The position numbers and the translations under genes are program-made. Below are positions 34,564 to 42,235 of a stretch of DNA of 64,000 bases, piece after piece (within the stretch, counting starts at the first letter, position 1; each line of letters starts with the position of its first letter). A model generated the notes under the pieces. The model was not told the origin of the DNA and searched no databases. It saw only the letters and a program-made list of their open reading frames with translations. The stretch is from AC-32 sp963704005 (lineage in GTDB: Bacteria > Actinomycetota > Thermoleophilia > Gaiellales > Gaiellaceae): contig CAVPGJ010000001.1 in assembly GCA_963704005.1 (NCBI GenBank), positions 620,001 through 684,000 on the forward strand, in the 5' to 3' direction.

Positions 34564-35717
34564 AAGCGCGCCTACCCCACGGCCGCGTCGTGATGACGGC
34601 GAACGAAGCCGCGGCGTACGCGGTCGTCCTCGCCCGCGTCCAGGCAATCCCGGTGTACCCGATCACGCCCCAGACGACGATCGTCGAGCGGCTGGCGGAC
34701 CTCGTCGCGGACCGGGACGACGTGATCTACGCGAACCTCGAGAGCGAGCACTCGATCTTCGGCTACGCGATCGCCGCCTCCCACACTGGCATCCGGACCT
34801 TCACCGCCACGTCGTCGCAAGGCCTGCTCTACGCGCACGAGCAGCTCCACCGGGCCTCCCGCGACCGAGTCCCGCTCGTGATGGTGAACGTCAACCGCGG
34901 GATCCTGTCGCCCTGGAATCTCGAGGCAGACCTCTCCGACAGCATGAGCCAGCGCGACACCGGCTGGGTCCAGCTCTACTGCGCGTCGGCCCAGGAGGTG
35001 CTCGACAGCGTTCTCTGCGCGTACCGCATCGCCGAGGCGAGCATGCTCCCGGTGATGGTGTGCGCGGAGGGATTCCTGCTCTCCCACACATCGGAGGTCG
35101 TCGACGTCCCGTCGCAGGCGAAGGTCGACGCGTTCCTCCCGCCCTTCGCCCCGCCGGACGACTGGGTGCTCGACCCCGACCGGCCGCGCGCGTTCGCCGG
35201 GCTGCCCGAGCCCCGTGACTACGCCGCCTTCCAGCGGAACGTCGCGGCCGCGCTGGACGAGGTCGACCGGCTCCTCCCGCAGGTCGCCGAGGAGTTCACC
35301 GCCCACTTCGGGCGCCGGAAGGTCGGCGCGCTCGACATCGCCGGCAACCCCGACGCGGACACCGCGCTGGTGACGATCGGGACGGTCGGCGAGACGGCGC
35401 TCGAGCTGCTCGAAGACGACGACGACTTGCTGCTCGTCCGCGTTCACGCGTATCGGCCTTTCCCGGCCGCGGAGCTCCGCGACGTCCTCTCGCGTGCGAC
35501 GTCGGTCGCCGTCGTCGATCGCGCGCCGGCCTTCGGCGCGCTCGGTCCGGTGGGCGAGGACATCCGCGCGCTCGGTCTTCCGAACGTGGAGGCGACGACG
35601 GCCTTCGTCTCCGGCCTCGGCGGGACGGACGTCACGCCCGAGACGCTGCGCTGGGCGCTCGACCACGCGCGCTCGCACGCGGAGACGGTTCCCGTCTACG
35701 TCCCGGAGGTGGTGTAG
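34560..35717 (+). CDS. 2-oxoacid:ferredoxin oxidoreductase, alpha subunit
   Basis: 385 residues. The pyrimidine-binding domain is shown by MTANEAAAYAVVLARVQAIPVYPITPQTTIVERLADL and NLESEHSIFGYAIAASHTGIRTFTATSSQGLLYAHEQLHRAS, followed by the domain II region (ADTALVTIGTVGETALELL) and the C-terminal LVRVHAYRPFPAAELRDVL. It starts at ATG 34560 overlapping the gamma-delta stop and is followed after two bases by the beta gene. The order gamma-delta, alpha, beta is typical of pyruvate or 2-oxoisovalerate enzymes of this class; the oxoacid cannot be fixed here. Confidence 0.94.
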   Translation: MKARLPHGRVVMTANEAAAYAVVLARVQAIPVYPITPQTTIVERLADLVADRDDVIYANLESEHSIFGYAIAASHTGIRTFTATSSQGLLYAHEQLHRASRDRVPLVMVNVNRGILSPWNLEADLSDSMSQRDTGWVQLYCASAQEVLDSVLCAYRIAEASMLPVMVCAEGFLLSHTSEVVDVPSQAKVDAFLPPFAPPDDWVLDPDRPRAFAGLPEPRDYAAFQRNVAAALDEVDRLLPQVAEEFTAHFGRRKVGALDIAGNPDADTALVTIGTVGETALELLEDDDDLLLVRVHAYRPFPAAELRDVLSRATSVAVVDRAPAFGALGPVGEDIRALGLPNVEATTAFVSGLGGTDVTPETLRWALDHARSHAETVPVYVPEVV

Positions 35718-35719
35718 CG

Positions 35720-36631
35720 ATGGCAGCGTGGCTCGATCAGGTCATCTCCGAGGAGCGGATCCTGCTGCCGGGCCATGCGGCCTGCGCGGGCTGCGGGCCG
35801 GCAATCAACATGCGGCACGTCCTCGGAGCGTTGACGGCGGCGGCGCCGGAGCGGAAGCTCGTTCTCGTCGTTCCCGCCTCGTGCTGGACGATCATCACGG
35901 GTATCTGGCCCGTGAACGCCTTCGACATCCCGGTCTTTCTGACACCGTTCGCATCCTCGGCTCCGGAGGCGTCCGCGATCAAGGCCGGCCTGCGGCTGCG
36001 AGGCCGCGAGGACACGACCGTGGTCGTCTGGGGCGGTGACGGCGGTACGGCGGACATCGGCTTTTCGGGCCTCTCTGCAGCGGCGGAGCGGAACGAGGAC
36101 ATCGTCTACGTCCTCAACGACAACGAGGCCTACATGAACACCGGCGTGCAGAAGTCGGGCTCGACGCCCGAGGGCGCATGGACGACGACGACCCCGGCGA
36201 GCGCGCCGCGCCACGGGCAGAAGAAGGACGTCGGGCGGATCATGGCGGCGCACGCGATCCCGTACGTCGCGACCCTCGCCGCGGGATCGGTTCCGATGCT
36301 CCGCGACCTCCGCACGAAGGTCACACGGGCGGCGGAGATCGAAGGCTTCCGCTTCCTGCAGGTTCTCGGGCCGTGTCCTCCCGGTTGGAAGTATCCGACG
36401 GCCGAGTCCACGGAGGTCGCGCGGCTCGCGGTCGAGTCGCGCTATTTCCCGCTCTGGGAGTGCGACCACGGGGCCTGGCGGATCACGTTCCGGCCGAAGC
36501 ACCCGGTGCCCGTCGCCGACTTCCTCGAGACGCAGGGGCGATTCGCCCACCTGACGCCGGCCGAGATCGACCTCATCCAGGCGCACATCGACGAACGCTG
36601 GAGCTTGCTCGAAGACCTCGAGCGGGAGTGA
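35720..36631 (+). CDS. 2-oxoacid:ferredoxin oxidoreductase, beta subunit
   Basis: 303 residues, the thiamine-diphosphate binding subunit. HAACAGCGPAINMRHVLGAL gives the N-terminal C-x2-C iron-sulfur contacts, and WGGDGGTADIGFSGLSAAAERNEDIVYVLNDNEAYMNTGVQKSG is the ThDP/Mg2+ motif (GDG...NDN-x2-Y) and the following loop. SGSTPEGAWTTTTP matches pyruvate-type enzymes. The three genes make a complete heteromeric enzyme. Ferredoxin-linked oxoacid oxidation in a window that also has cytochrome bd suggests life at low oxygen. Confidence 0.94.
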   Translation: MAAWLDQVISEERILLPGHAACAGCGPAINMRHVLGALTAAAPERKLVLVVPASCWTIITGIWPVNAFDIPVFLTPFASSAPEASAIKAGLRLRGREDTTVVVWGGDGGTADIGFSGLSAAAERNEDIVYVLNDNEAYMNTGVQKSGSTPEGAWTTTTPASAPRHGQKKDVGRIMAAHAIPYVATLAAGSVPMLRDLRTKVTRAAEIEGFRFLQVLGPCPPGWKYPTAESTEVARLAVESRYFPLWECDHGAWRITFRPKHPVPVADFLETQGRFAHLTPAEIDLIQAHIDERWSLLEDLERE

Positions 36632-36641
36632 CGAGAGGAGG

Positions 36642-36899
36642 ATGCAGATGGCAACTTGCGCTGCGAAAGTGAGAGCCACCCCGGCGGGTGACGTGAAGCT
36701 CGTCTCGGGGGGCGGCTATGCGGGGTACGGACCGGTCGAGATCGCGTGGTATCCGGACCACCTGGAGATCACCGCAGTCGGAACCGGCCCTTCCACGATC
36801 ACCGAGGGCCGCCTGAGCGCGGACGGCCAGGACGTCGTCGTCGAGATCAGGATGCCCGCGCTGGACGAGCTGGTGGAGATCGTCCCCGGCGCCGACTAG
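36642..36899 (+). CDS. Small protein of unknown function after the oxidoreductase operon
   Basis: 85 residues, with the ribosome site GAGAGGAGG just upstream of ATG 36642 (ATG 36648 also possible). It looks folded, with strands (VKLVSGGGYAGYGPVEIAWYPDHLEITAVGTGPSTITEGRLSADGQDVVVEIRM), and has no membrane segment. Not recognised. It is ten bases after the beta subunit and presumably co-transcribed. Confidence 0.65.
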   Translation: MQMATCAAKVRATPAGDVKLVSGGGYAGYGPVEIAWYPDHLEITAVGTGPSTITEGRLSADGQDVVVEIRMPALDELVEIVPGAD

Positions 36900-36989
36900 C
36901 GCCGCCGCTTCCCAAGCCCGCATAGCTGCCTGGTGCAGAACGACTACGCCGCCCTGCAGGACGCCACCGACCATGCCACCGCTGGCTGG

Positions 36990-37172
36990 TCAGGCGGCCG
37001 GGAAGAGGCCGAGCTCGGCGTACGCCTTGCAGCGGACGCTCCGTCGATGGGCCGGCGAGAGCCCCAGCTTGACGACCGCCGCCTCATGCCCTCGCGTGAT
37101 GTAGCCCTTATGCACCGCGAACCCGTAGCCGGGGTAGTCCACGTCCAGCCGTCGCATCAGCCAGTCGGGACC
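36990..37172 (-). pseudogene. Ribonuclease HII C-terminal fragment
   Basis: The minus strand reads GPDWLMRRLDVDYPGYGFAV, HKGYITRGHEAAVVKLGLSP and AHRRSVRCKAYAELGLFPAA up to TGA. YPGYGFA-x-HKGY-x-T-x2-H and SP-x-HRRS are signatures of the end of RNase HII (about 200 residues in full). The N-terminal two thirds are absent: upstream the sequence runs into the stop region of the isochorismatase-like gene. It is therefore a truncated relic. The break point lies next to a 14-base match to the att core (CGCCGCCTCCACTC at 37186-37199). Confidence 0.7.
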
Positions 37173-37197
37173 GGCGGTGCGCCTGCGCCGCCTCCAC

Positions 37198-37746
37198 TCA
37201 ATCCAGCAGCGTGCAAGCCGCCGCGGTCGTCACGACCTCCGCGAACTCGTCCTGGAGGTTGAGGCCGGTCATGCGCGCGATCTCGGCAGCCGGCACCACC
37301 TCGCCATCCGGCGCGGCGATGTCGAACGTGTGGGTCGCGTCGAGGACGAACCAGACGTCGTACCCGAGGTCGGAGCCGATGCGAGCGGTCGTCTCGCAGC
37401 AGAAGTTCGTCTGAATCCCGCACACCGCGATTGCGCTGATCTCGCGCTCGCGCAGCCATGCGTCGAGATCGACATCTCCGTGAAACGACGAGTGCACGGT
37501 CTTGACAATGCGCAGATCGGGCTCGCCGGCGACGGCCTCTTTCAGCTCGAACCCGGGCGTGCCGCGCTCGAGCGGTCCACCCTGCCAATCGTGCTGAACG
37601 ACCACGATCGGGTCGCCGTGCCGGCGCCACGCGGCAATCAGCTCGGCGACGTTCTCCTCGGCACGGGGATTGTCGCGGGGTCCGAGCGCGGGATCCTCGA
37701 AGCCGCGCTGAACGTCGACCACCAGCAGCGCACGCTGCCCGATCAT
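37198..37746 (-). CDS. Isochorismatase-like cysteine hydrolase
   Basis: 182 residues. RALLVVDVQRGFEDPALG supplies the catalytic aspartate, KTVHSSF the lysine region, and IAVCGIQTNFCCETTARIGSDLGYDVWFVLDATHTFD the nucleophilic cysteine. The family hydrolyses amides such as nicotinamide, ureidoacrylate or N-carbamoyl compounds, or isochorismate. The IQTNFCCETTAR form is that of the cysteine amidohydrolases, and the substrate is open. TAGAGT ends seven bases before ATG, so the message is probably leaderless and divergent from the dehydrogenase gene. Confidence 0.87.
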   Translation of the reverse strand: MIGQRALLVVDVQRGFEDPALGPRDNPRAEENVAELIAAWRRHGDPIVVVQHDWQGGPLERGTPGFELKEAVAGEPDLRIVKTVHSSFHGDVDLDAWLREREISAIAVCGIQTNFCCETTARIGSDLGYDVWFVLDATHTFDIAAPDGEVVPAAEIARMTGLNLQDEFAEVVTTAAACTLLD

Positions 37747-37822
37747 GCGGCCGACTCTACCGAAATCGCAGTTCTTGGCTTCAACGCGTAGAGTCGCCTC
37801 AGTTCGACGAGGGAGGAGCGAA

Positions 37823-39193
37823 ATGACGAGCATGTACGCAGTTGTCGACCCCGCGACCGGCGAAACGGTCAAGGAATATCCGACGATCACCGACGACGAG
37901 CTGCGGGACGCGATCGCGCGCGCCGACCGGGCGCACCGGGAATGGTCGAAGGCTGCGACTGTCGCCGATCGCGCCTCGCTCGTGCGGCGCGTCGGCGAGC
38001 TGCACTCGGAACGGCGAAAGGAGCTCGCGGACATCATCGTCGCCGAGATGGGCAAGCCGGTCGGTCAGGCGCGGGGCGAGGTCGACTTCTGCGCGTCGAT
38101 CTACCAGTTCTACGCCGACAACGCGGAAGCCCTGATGACGGACGAGCCGATCGAGCTCCTCGCGGGTCAGGGGTCGGCCGTCGTCCGCCGCAGCTCGCTG
38201 GGCGTGCTGCTGGGGATCATGCCGTGGAACTTCCCCTACTACCAGGTCGCACGCTTCGCGGCGCCGAACCTGATCATCGGCAATACGGTCCTGTTGAAGC
38301 ATGCGCCCCAGTGCCCGCAGTCGGCCGAGGCGATGGCGCAGATGTTCGTCGACGCCGGCTTCCCCGACGGCGCCTACGTGAACATCTACGCCACGAACGA
38401 GCAGATCGAGTGGGTGATCGCCGACCCGCGCGTCCGCGGCGTCTCGGTCACCGGCTCCGAGCGCGCCGGCGCCGCCGTCGCGGAGATCGCCGGTCGGCAC
38501 CTGAAGAAGGTCGTTCTCGAGATGGGCGGCTCCGACCCGTTCATCGTCCTCGGCACCGACAACCTCGACAAGACGGTCGAGGACGCTGTCGCCGCACGGA
38601 TCGACAACGCGGGCCAGTCGTGCAACGCCGCCAAACGGCTGATCGTCATCGACGAGCTCTACGAGCCGTTCCTCGAGAAGTTCACGGCCGCGCTCACTGC
38701 CGTGAAGCAAGGCGATCCGCGCGAGCGCGAGACCGAGTGCGGGCCGCTGTCCTCTCAGGTCGCGGCCGACCGCCTCGAGGATCAGGTCCGGCGCGCGGCC
38801 AAGCAGGGCGCGACGGTCGTCGCCGGTGGCAAGCGCCACGGCAACTACTTCGAGCCGACGGTGCTGACGGACATCACCCCGGAGAACGACATCTACCGTG
38901 AAGAGCTGTTCGGCCCCGTCGCACAGGTCTATCGCGTGCCGTCGGAGGAGGAGGCGGTCGCGCTCGCAAACGACACGCCGTTCGGACTCGGCTCGTACGT
39001 GGTGACCAACGACCCAGAGCAGGCCGAGCGCGTTGCTGACCAGATCGACGCCGGCATGGTCTACGTGAACATCGTCGGCGCGGACGGAGCCGAGCTGCCG
39101 TTCGGCGGCACGAAACGCTCCGGCTTCGGACGCGAGCTCGGCCGCTACGGCGCCGACGAGTTCGTCAACAAGAAGCTGATCCGTATCGGTTGA
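37823..39193 (+). CDS. NAD(P)-dependent aldehyde dehydrogenase, succinate-semialdehyde type
   Basis: 456 residues. Catalytic Cys267 in DNAGQSCNAAKR and Glu233 in VLEMGGSDPF are present, with the NAD-binding SVTGSERAGAAVAEIAGRHLKKV and the start MYAVVDPATGETVKEYPTITDDEL that is typical of GabD-like succinate-semialdehyde dehydrogenases. A strong ribosome site GGGAGGAG lies five bases before ATG, and TAGAGT at about 37789 could be its promoter. With the glutamate decarboxylase at 45.6-47.0 kb it could complete a GABA shunt, but no transaminase is in the window. Confidence 0.88.
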   Translation: MTSMYAVVDPATGETVKEYPTITDDELRDAIARADRAHREWSKAATVADRASLVRRVGELHSERRKELADIIVAEMGKPVGQARGEVDFCASIYQFYADNAEALMTDEPIELLAGQGSAVVRRSSLGVLLGIMPWNFPYYQVARFAAPNLIIGNTVLLKHAPQCPQSAEAMAQMFVDAGFPDGAYVNIYATNEQIEWVIADPRVRGVSVTGSERAGAAVAEIAGRHLKKVVLEMGGSDPFIVLGTDNLDKTVEDAVAARIDNAGQSCNAAKRLIVIDELYEPFLEKFTAALTAVKQGDPRERETECGPLSSQVAADRLEDQVRRAAKQGATVVAGGKRHGNYFEPTVLTDITPENDIYREELFGPVAQVYRVPSEEEAVALANDTPFGLGSYVVTNDPEQAERVADQIDAGMVYVNIVGADGAELPFGGTKRSGFGRELGRYGADEFVNKKLIRIG

Positions 39194-39396
39194 GCAAGAG
39201 GATCGTTTTCCTCCCGAAGGCTCCCGGAATCGTGCAAACGTGCTGACCCATCCGGCGTGTCGCTTTCCTCCAACGGACTCGGTCGCGGCAGGCCCCTGAC
39301 CGAAGCCGGATTTCGCGCTGGAGACGCTCGCTGACGCTTCGGGGTCATTCGGGCACACTGGCCCGCGCGAGCGTGGTCTGTCGACAGCCGTTTGAA

Positions 39397-39432
39397 ACCT
39401 TGCGCGGGTTCGATTCCCGCCGCCTCCACTCC
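39397..39432 (+). other. Attachment-site copy 3
   Basis: Shares 36 bases with copy 2 and the central 25 bases (39404-39428) with the ssrA 3' end. It is 5.87 kb to the right of copy 2. Together the three copies delimit two tandem segments. Confidence 0.8.
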
Positions 39433-39509
39433 CGATCGAAGTCCGGCTCCGCTGACGCGGAGCCATGACGACTCCGATCGGATCGCCTTCTGACGACAAA
39501 CCGAGGTGA

Positions 39510-39539
39510 GCCGACGCCGGCAGAGCCGGCATCGGCGGC
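39510..39539 (+). repeat. 30-base hairpin repeat, copy 2
   Basis: Same as 30123-30152 except for one base in the loop (AGA for AAA). It follows att copy 3 by about 80 bases. It may be a terminator-like repeat native to the region right of ssrA that was duplicated with the islands. Confidence 0.75.
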
Positions 39540-39592
39540 CTGCAGACCGGTTTGGCCGGTCGTCCTGCGCGCCTATGCTCTTCACCGCGCCC

Positions 39593-39940
39593 ATGGTCAC
39601 GCTCGACGAGATCCGCGCTTTCGCAAGCACGCTTCCTCGGAGTAGCGAGGGGCTCGTGCGCGGGCAGGTCAAGTTCCGGATCGGACGGATCGTCTATCTC
39701 GCGCTTGCGCGTGACGGGTCGAGGATGGGGTTCGCGTTCCCGAAGGAGTTCCGGGAGGCGCTCGTCGAGTCCGAGCCGGAGAAGTTCTCGCTTCCGAGCG
39801 CCTCGGACATGCGCTACCACTGGGTGCACGTCGACCTGGCCGCGATCGACGCGGACGAGATGCGCGAGATCGTGGAGGATGCTTGGGCGTTCTGCGTCCC
39901 GAAGCGCGTAGCCGAGGAGTACGCGGCCTCAAGCCTCTAA
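39593..39940 (+). CDS. MmcQ/YjbR-like protein
   Basis: 115 residues from ATG 39593; ATG 39575 overlaps the probable -10 TATGCT and is unlikely. VTLDEIRAFASTLPRSSEGLVRGQVKFRIGRIVYLALARDGSRMGFAFPKEFREALVESEPEKF shows the compact CyaY-like/double-wing fold of the MmcQ/YjbR family. Role unknown; members may bind DNA. A close paralogue is encoded at 44962-45351 (minus strand), sharing KFRIG-IVYL, FPKEFREA and AAIDADEMR. Confidence 0.8.
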   Translation: MVTLDEIRAFASTLPRSSEGLVRGQVKFRIGRIVYLALARDGSRMGFAFPKEFREALVESEPEKFSLPSASDMRYHWVHVDLAAIDADEMREIVEDAWAFCVPKRVAEEYAASSL

Positions 39941-40145
39941 GCCCGTCAACTGGAGTTGTGGCTGTCCTCGTCTGGATCGAGCAGGTCCGGCGTGGGAGCG
40001 GAGAGAAGCGAGCTGCCGGTTTGCCTGGCCATGGGGTTTTGCGAGATTCTGATTGTTTGGCGACTTGCTGCATCCAGACGTTGAGCCTCGTCCTGGGCTA
40101 GCGTCTCTGGGTCGGTAGGTCCTCGCCACCAAGACATCAGCTTCT

Positions 40146-40364
40146 TCACGGGATTCGTGACCGCATCCTAGTCGAGGCGACCGCGGTTTCCCTCAGGGCC
40201 ACAAGCGTTCGTGGCACGCCGCCGACCGCCCCCGAATCGACCAAGCCGGTGTCGACCAGCACGCGGCCCTGCGGATGCTCGACCACGTGCAGGAAGCCGG
40301 GCCAGCGTTCGCCGTCGACAAGGACGTCGCCGCAGCGGATCGCTCGCACGTCGGCGAGTCGCAT
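40146..40364 (-). pseudogene. Truncated metallo-beta-lactamase-fold gene (5' part only)
   Basis: From ATG 40364 the protein is nearly identical to the first 44 residues of the intact MBL-fold protein at 48784-49410 (MRLADVRAIRCGDVLVDGER, then WPGFLHVVEHPQGRVLVDTG), then diverges after GLVDS at about 40233 into unrelated sequence ending at 40146. The HxHxDH metal site is missing, so it cannot be a functional hydrolase. The start overlaps the stop of the cupin gene (TAATG), showing that a cupin-MBL operon once existed here. Confidence 0.8.
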
Positions 40365-40753
40365 TAGACGGCGGAGTCGAGGAACTCTGCGCCGCCTGTC
40401 TCGGGCGGAGCGCCGTAGATGTAGAGCAGAAGCTCGTCGTCGCCGTGGTTGACGACCTGGAGGGGCGTTCCGGACTCGACGTGGACGACATCGCCGGGGC
40501 TCGCGTCGACGCGCTCCGGTGGGTCGCCGAGGTACATGGTCAGCCTGCCCGAGATGGGGAGGAACGTCTCCTCCTGGTTCAGGTCGCGGTGGCGTCTCCC
40601 CTTTGCGCCGGGCTCGTAGCGCCAGAGATTTGCGCGGCTGTGGGCGAAGCCGGCGGCGTCGGTCACGTTGCCGACGTGCCGCGGCGACTCGTCCGCCTCG
40701 TGCGGGCGAGTTGTCCACTCGAGCTCGCCGCTGCGGACGACATGGTAGGCCAT
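40364..40753 (-). CDS. Cupin-domain protein
   Basis: 129 residues. The cupin metal motif is RHRDLNQEETFLPISGRLTMYLG (histidines and glutamate) with a second half SPGDVVHVESGTPLQVVNHGDDELLLYIYGAP. Small-molecule binding or an enzyme role is possible but unassigned. TAGGCT ends six bases before ATG, so the message is probably leaderless. The stop overlaps the start of the truncated MBL gene. Confidence 0.82.
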   Translation of the reverse strand: MAYHVVRSGELEWTTRPHEADESPRHVGNVTDAAGFAHSRANLWRYEPGAKGRRHRDLNQEETFLPISGRLTMYLGDPPERVDASPGDVVHVESGTPLQVVNHGDDELLLYIYGAPPETGGAEFLDSAV

Positions 40754-40779
40754 GCGCTCAGCCTATCCCGGGCCGAGCT

Positions 40780-41043
40780 CTACCCGCCGCTGATCGCGGC
40801 TATCACGTCGACCCGCGAGGCGGGCTCCAGCGACGAGTCGAGCCCGCCTCGCTCGCGGTCGACATAGACGTTGATGTGCGGGCGCAGCGCCGGGCCGGGC
40901 TCGACCAGGCGGTCGCGCAGGCCGGGCCACTGCTCGTTCAGGCGGGCGATCGCCTCGTCGACCGTCGCCGCCTCCACTTCGAGCTGGCGCGGGAGCCCGG
41001 GGAAGAGCGGCGGCAGCATCGGCGGCAGGTGCAGCTCGGCCAT
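40780..41043 (-). CDS. MoaD/ThiS family ubiquitin-like sulfur-carrier protein
   Basis: 87 residues ending in ...VIAAISGG, the C-terminal Gly-Gly that is adenylated and thiocarboxylated in this family. The beta-grasp pattern is LPRQLEVEAATVDEAIARLNEQWPGLRDRLVEPGPALRPHINVYVD. It is translated from an ATG overlapping the stop of the beta-propeller gene, so the pair is coupled. No moaE, thiG or cysteine synthase gene is nearby, so the pathway served is unknown. Confidence 0.85.
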   Translation of the reverse strand: MAELHLPPMLPPLFPGLPRQLEVEAATVDEAIARLNEQWPGLRDRLVEPGPALRPHINVYVDRERGGLDSSLEPASRVDVIAAISGG

Positions 41044-42116
41044 CAGTCCACCGCGGCGACCGTAACCGAGGTGATCCCCGGGAAGAGGCCGCCGACCTGG
41101 CTCCAGCTCTCGCCTTCGTCGAGGCTCCCGAACAGCTGCCCGGTGCTCGTGCCGAAGTAGAGGCCGGGCGCGTCCTCGCTGTCGATCGTCATCCCCTCGC
41201 GGAGGACGCCGACGTAGGCGTTTTCCGTGGGCAGGCCGCGGTCGAGCTGCTCCCAGCTCGAGCCCGCGTCGCGCGTGCGCCAGACGGCCGCTTTGCCGTC
41301 CGGCATCGTCCGGCCGTGGCCGGGGTCGAGCGGGATGACGTAGGAGGTGTCGCGGTCGTGCGGGTGCGTCGCCGCGGCGAAGCCGAACTCCGTCGGCAAG
41401 CCCCCGGTGATCTCCGTCCACGACTTGCCGCCGTCGTCGCTGCGGTGCATGCCGACGTGGTTCTGCTGGTACATGCGCTCGAAGTCGGAGGCCGGCGCGA
41501 CCTTGTGGACGCAGAAGCCGATCTCTTCGTACTCGGCCGGCCAGTCTCTGCGCAGCCCCTTGTTGCGCGGCGTCCACGTCTGCCCGCCGTCGGTCGTCTC
41601 GAAGAGGCTGTAGCCCTGGACGATCACCCAGAAGCGGTCGGCCTCGTCGGGGTGGGGGATGATCGCCGAGAGGCCGAGGTGCCCGGGCGGTTGCTGCGCG
41701 GGGTCGTTCCAGGCTTCGCGCCCCTCCTGGCCCTCGAAGGTGGTCATCAGCGAGAAGGTCTTGCCGCCGTCGGTGCTCTCGAAGAGCCCGGCGGCCTCCG
41801 CGCCGACCAGCAGGCGGCCGTGTGCCGGCATCACGTGCGAGACCTTCGAGAGCTTCAGCTCGTCGCCCTCGGGGTAGCCGAGCCCTTCGCTCGAGTGCTC
41901 CCAGGTCTCGCCGAGGTCTGCGCTGCGCCAGATCGCCGAGCCGAACCACTCGCTCGATGCGGCTGCGTAGATCGTTCCCGAGTCGCGGTCGAGTGCCGCG
42001 TTGTAGACCGGCCAGCTCTCGCAGTACGGACCGCGCACGCTCCAGTCGCTGCGATCGTCGCTCTCCAGCACAAACAGGCCCTTGCGGGTCCCGACCAGCA
42101 GCAGGCTCTTCGACAT
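41043..42116 (-). CDS. BNR/sialidase-like beta-propeller protein (cytoplasmic)
   Basis: About 357 residues from ATG 42116, which has the ribosome site GGAGG eight bases upstream; a GTG at 42125 lies inside that site. Repeated Asp-box-like motifs (STDGGKTFSLM, TTDGGQTWTP, SDDGGKSWTEI, TRDAGSSWEQL, SLDEGESWSQV) show a multi-blade propeller of the sialidase/VPS10 type. There is no signal peptide, so it is probably cytoplasmic and not a true sialidase. It is coupled to a MoaD-like gene; joint function unknown. Confidence 0.83.
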   Translation of the reverse strand: MSKSLLLVGTRKGLFVLESDDRSDWSVRGPYCESWPVYNAALDRDSGTIYAAASSEWFGSAIWRSADLGETWEHSSEGLGYPEGDELKLSKVSHVMPAHGRLLVGAEAAGLFESTDGGKTFSLMTTFEGQEGREAWNDPAQQPPGHLGLSAIIPHPDEADRFWVIVQGYSLFETTDGGQTWTPRNKGLRRDWPAEYEEIGFCVHKVAPASDFERMYQQNHVGMHRSDDGGKSWTEITGGLPTEFGFAAATHPHDRDTSYVIPLDPGHGRTMPDGKAAVWRTRDAGSSWEQLDRGLPTENAYVGVLREGMTIDSEDAPGLYFGTSTGQLFGSLDEGESWSQVGGLFPGITSVTVAAVD

Positions 42117-42235
42117 CCGGCTCACCTCCGTCTCGACGGTCTTTCGGTAGTAGACCGCAGCCGGCGCGAGAACTCATCGGTGACCGACACCGACGGGCCT
42201 CAGTCGCACGTGCACCGGCCGCTAGCGTAGAGAGG

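Larger units (their letters stand above)
39194..39592. other. Right end of the second island, no gene
   Basis: No coding frame with support. Contains att copy 3 at 39397-39432, then a small palindromic stretch (GTCCGGCTCCGCTGACGCGGAGCC), the second 30-base hairpin repeat at 39510-39539 and a TATGCT hexamer at 39573 upstream of the MmcQ-like gene. A long minus-strand open frame crosses here and the aldehyde dehydrogenase gene, but it is antisense noise. Confidence 0.6.

Noticed and set aside
37081..37172. RNase HII fragment as an intact small gene
   Set aside because: No start with ribosome site, and the catalytic N-terminal acidic residues of RNase HII are missing.
37799..39829. A 676-codon minus-strand open frame opposite the aldehyde dehydrogenase
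   Set aside because: It is antisense to a clear dehydrogenase with all catalytic residues; the translated product is low-complexity, rich in Arg, His and Asp, as expected from the reverse of a high-GC gene.
40966..40979. Near-match to the att core (CGCCGCCTCCACTT)
   Set aside because: It encodes EVEAA inside the MoaD-like gene on the minus strand, shows no similarity to the T-arm part, and warns that short matches of this type arise by chance in coding DNA.
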